64,000 bases of DNA from positions 1 to 64,000 of the forward strand of contig NZ_BONX01000039.1 of assembly GCF_016862935.1 (NCBI RefSeq), read 5' to 3'. Below, piece by piece: positions 62,500 to 64,000 of this stretch. The DNA is from Plantactinospora mayteni. GTDB lineage: Bacteria > Actinomycetota > Actinomycetes > Mycobacteriales > Micromonosporaceae. A program made the position numbers and the translations under genes. Position 1 is the first letter of the stretch. Every line of letters starts with the position of its first letter. The notes beneath the pieces are model-generated. The model did not search any database. It was not told the DNA's origin and saw only the letters and a program-made list of their open reading frames with translations.

Positions 62500-63591
62500 C
62501 TAGCCGCTGATGTGGATGAGGGCGGTGCGTTCTGCCCCGACCAGGAGGAGGCAGGAATCCCCCTCGCCGTCCAGGACCGATTCGAGGGGGAAGTTCTTGG
62601 CGTAGGCGAGAACGGGTGGGAGTCCGGGCGCCCCGGTGGTTTCGGTGGCGATCGTTTCGAGAAGGTCGCGGGCGAGCCAGGAGACGAGCTCATCGCCGGG
62701 GATCTCGGGCGTCGTGGAGTCGAACTCCCAGACCAGGGTCCGGGCCCGGGCCACTGCGACTATGTTGAGCTCGGACTCTGTCAGCGCGGCTTTCAGGGAG
62801 GCGGCGTCCAGTGCCCAGAGGACGTCGTCGGTTTCGTCGTCGCCCTCTTCCGCGATCAGCCAGTGTTCGTCTCCGGCCCAGCCCGAGCGGAAGGCGGCGT
62901 CGGGGTCTGCGACGTTCAGATCGATGTCATGGGTGCCGAAGGTCACCTCGAAGGTCACCGCATCGGTGTTGTTGATCCGGAGGAATTCGCTGAGCAGCGT
63001 TGTGACGCAGGTGATCCGGTACTCGGGCGCATCGTTGGCGTGGGGGACGTTCGGGGTGGGGGCCAGCACCAGAGCCAGACGCGTTGTCGTCTTGCCGGAG
63101 CGCACCAGCAGGTGCAGCTCATCGTCCAGCGCGGGACCGCCCAGCTCGGCGGCCACCGTGATCCGCAGCAGGTCCGTACCGTCTGCCGTCAGGTAACCGG
63201 CCAGGTACCCGGCGAGCGCGCGGCCTCGCCGGTCCAGGCCGCCGGGTCCCGACTCCATTGCTTCGATGAGCAACGTGAACGCCTGCTCTGCACCTGCGTC
63301 CGGCAGGCCCCAAGAGGCGTGCAGGGGGCTGTCGGATGTCTCGTCCGGGTCGTCGATGTCGAACCGCTCGACGGACACCGGATGGCGCCGCCCGTCGGGG
63401 CCGGCGAACGTCAACGGGAACGCCCCGTAGTCCAACACTTTGGCCAGGGAGGGCGCGGCGGTCCACTCTTCCTCATCGGACCATGGAGCTTCGCCGTAGA
63501 CGACCGCCAGGCGCCATCGCGGCAGCCACAGCGCAAACAGGTGCTCAACGGCTTCGAACGGGCCGATGTGGTGAGGCGCCGCCTTCGTCAA
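62500..63591 (-). CDS. unknown protein, probably truncated by an amber codon
   Basis: 363 residues from TTG 63591 with GGAGG eight bases upstream. It has LFALWLPRWRLAVVYGEAPWSDEEEW, PHANDAPEYRITCVTTLLSEF and SCLLLVGAERTALIHISG; not recognised. The stop is TAG (62502-62500). Directly after it the same frame continues with protein-like sequence, YCDRIGLTETDDVLHFGS and RVVRLRL, to a TGA at 62422. A strand ending in DDVLHFGSRVVRLRL looks like a natural C-terminus, so the TAG is probably a recent mutation or a readthrough site. Confidence 0.65.
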   Translation of the reverse strand: MTKAAPHHIGPFEAVEHLFALWLPRWRLAVVYGEAPWSDEEEWTAAPSLAKVLDYGAFPLTFAGPDGRRHPVSVERFDIDDPDETSDSPLHASWGLPDAGAEQAFTLLIEAMESGPGGLDRRGRALAGYLAGYLTADGTDLLRITVAAELGGPALDDELHLLVRSGKTTTRLALVLAPTPNVPHANDAPEYRITCVTTLLSEFLRINNTDAVTFEVTFGTHDIDLNVADPDAAFRSGWAGDEHWLIAEEGDDETDDVLWALDAASLKAALTESELNIVAVARARTLVWEFDSTTPEIPGDELVSWLARDLLETIATETTGAPGLPPVLAYAKNFPLESVLDGEGDSCLLLVGAERTALIHISG

Positions 63592-63826
63592 TGTCCAGCC
63601 CTCCGAGGTCCACTCCTGTGATCACAGCGGAGGCTACCGGGAGCGGATCGCGGCCATCAACGAAGCCACGGGCCGCAGACCGCCGATGTCCTGTCCGCCC
63701 AACGCCGCGAACGTGCCCGCATCCGCAGGGAACGACAAGGTGGCGGGGCCAGCCTGCGACCCGAGCAGCCTGACCCCAACACCTCAGACGTTCGCCGGTC
63801 ACCGCGCCAGCGAGATCTTCCGGCGG
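63592..63826. other. gap without a supported gene
   Basis: 235 bases upstream of the minus-strand gene at 62500. Open frames here have no ribosome sites and unlikely composition. It must hold that gene's promoter; nothing specific was recognised. Confidence 0.5.
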
Positions 63827-64000
63827 TCAGCCCCAGTAGCCGATGGCCTGCCGGCCGAGCGACTGCTGGCCCGTCGTGTTGGCGTGGCAGCCGTCGGAGA
63901 CCTCACCGCTGCGGAGCCGGAACGTGCCGGGGTAGATCACGTTCTGGGTCGAGTCGGCGGCAGCCTGCCGGGCCATGCTGTCGGTCAGTTCCGGACCGCC
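63827..64000 (-). CDS. C-terminal end of a secreted SGNH-type esterase (partial)
   Basis: 57 residues to the stop; the gene continues beyond the window. The stretch GEVSDGCHANTTGQQSLGRQ resembles the DxCH block near the end of SGNH and sialate-esterase-like hydrolases, where the Asp and His are catalytic, and it ends AIGYWG. An extracellular esterase is likely, but only the tail is visible. Confidence 0.6.
   Translation of the reverse strand, partial: GGPELTDSMARQAAADSTQNVIYPGTFRLRSGEVSDGCHANTTGQQSLGRQAIGYWG

Noticed and set aside
63336-63802. Open frames on both strands near the right end
   Set aside because: Arg/Pro-rich composition, no ribosome sites, and partly opposite the gene at 62500-63591.

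Overview
The window is a very GC-rich chromosomal stretch from a filamentous actinomycete. A Micromonosporaceae-type genome (Micromonospora, Plantactinospora or similar) fits best. This rests on gene content: a type II polyketide cluster with a SARP regulator, a conservon-type sensor with a roadblock partner, an XRE-DUF5753/DUF397 pair, secreted chitinase, CBM2 and BNR proteins, and many GTG/TTG starts with four-base stop/start overlaps. The genus is an inference. No rRNA, tRNA, CRISPR array or prophage was seen.

Layout. 0-0.7 kb: a small sulfotransferase. 0.9-7.3 kb: a sugar-type catabolic operon on the minus strand (two DUF6807/PmoA-like proteins, a cupin, a Gfo/Idh/MocA oxidoreductase) behind an operator-like site, a multi-pass membrane protein with a His-Asp repeat tail, and a divergent LacI regulator. 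7.4-8.3 kb: a MarR-GNAT fusion. 8.4-21.1 kb: a non-reducing type II PKS cluster. It has an FAD monooxygenase, two TcmI-type cyclases, a SARP activator, an acetyl-CoA carboxylase trio (fused carboxyltransferase, BCCP, biotin carboxylase), an ACP fused to an aromatase/cyclase, a cupin, KS-alpha, KS-beta and an ABM-type monooxygenase. No ketoreductase is in the operon. Pairs of 7-bp repeats with 11-bp spacing, the geometry of SARP sites, lie upstream of both cyclase genes and of the SARP gene.

21-32 kb: an XRE regulator with an SDR, then secreted carbohydrate-active proteins (BNR_4 protein, SGNH esterase-CBM2, GH18 chitinase-ricin B), a SAM methyltransferase, a Tat-exported metallo-beta-lactamase-fold protein and a DUF4232 lipoprotein. 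The last two share an unusual GATATCG-N5-GATATCG promoter motif. An aldo/keto reductase-TetR operon follows. 32.5-39 kb: a small DUF6582-like protein, a divergent ECF sigma/anti-sigma pair, and a sensor kinase with a cyclic-nucleotide-type domain next to a response regulator fused to a thioredoxin-reductase-like flavoprotein. Then comes an alcohol dehydrogenase gene that carries a small palindrome-ended insertion in frame.

39-51 kb: a P450, an XRE regulator, a nitrate-sensor-like histidine kinase and its roadblock protein (a two-gene partial conservon), then a complete Liv-type ABC importer and a methyltransferase. 51-64 kb is accessory: small Cys-rich proteins, an XRE-DUF5753 gene overlapped by a DUF397 gene that seems to start at ATC, and the C-terminal half of a STAND-type protein without its NTPase, next to a decayed transposase. 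A run of unrecognised genes, an ECF sigma with a beta-propeller-like membrane partner, a lipoprotein, a gene with an amber codon near its 3' end and the end of a secreted esterase complete the window.
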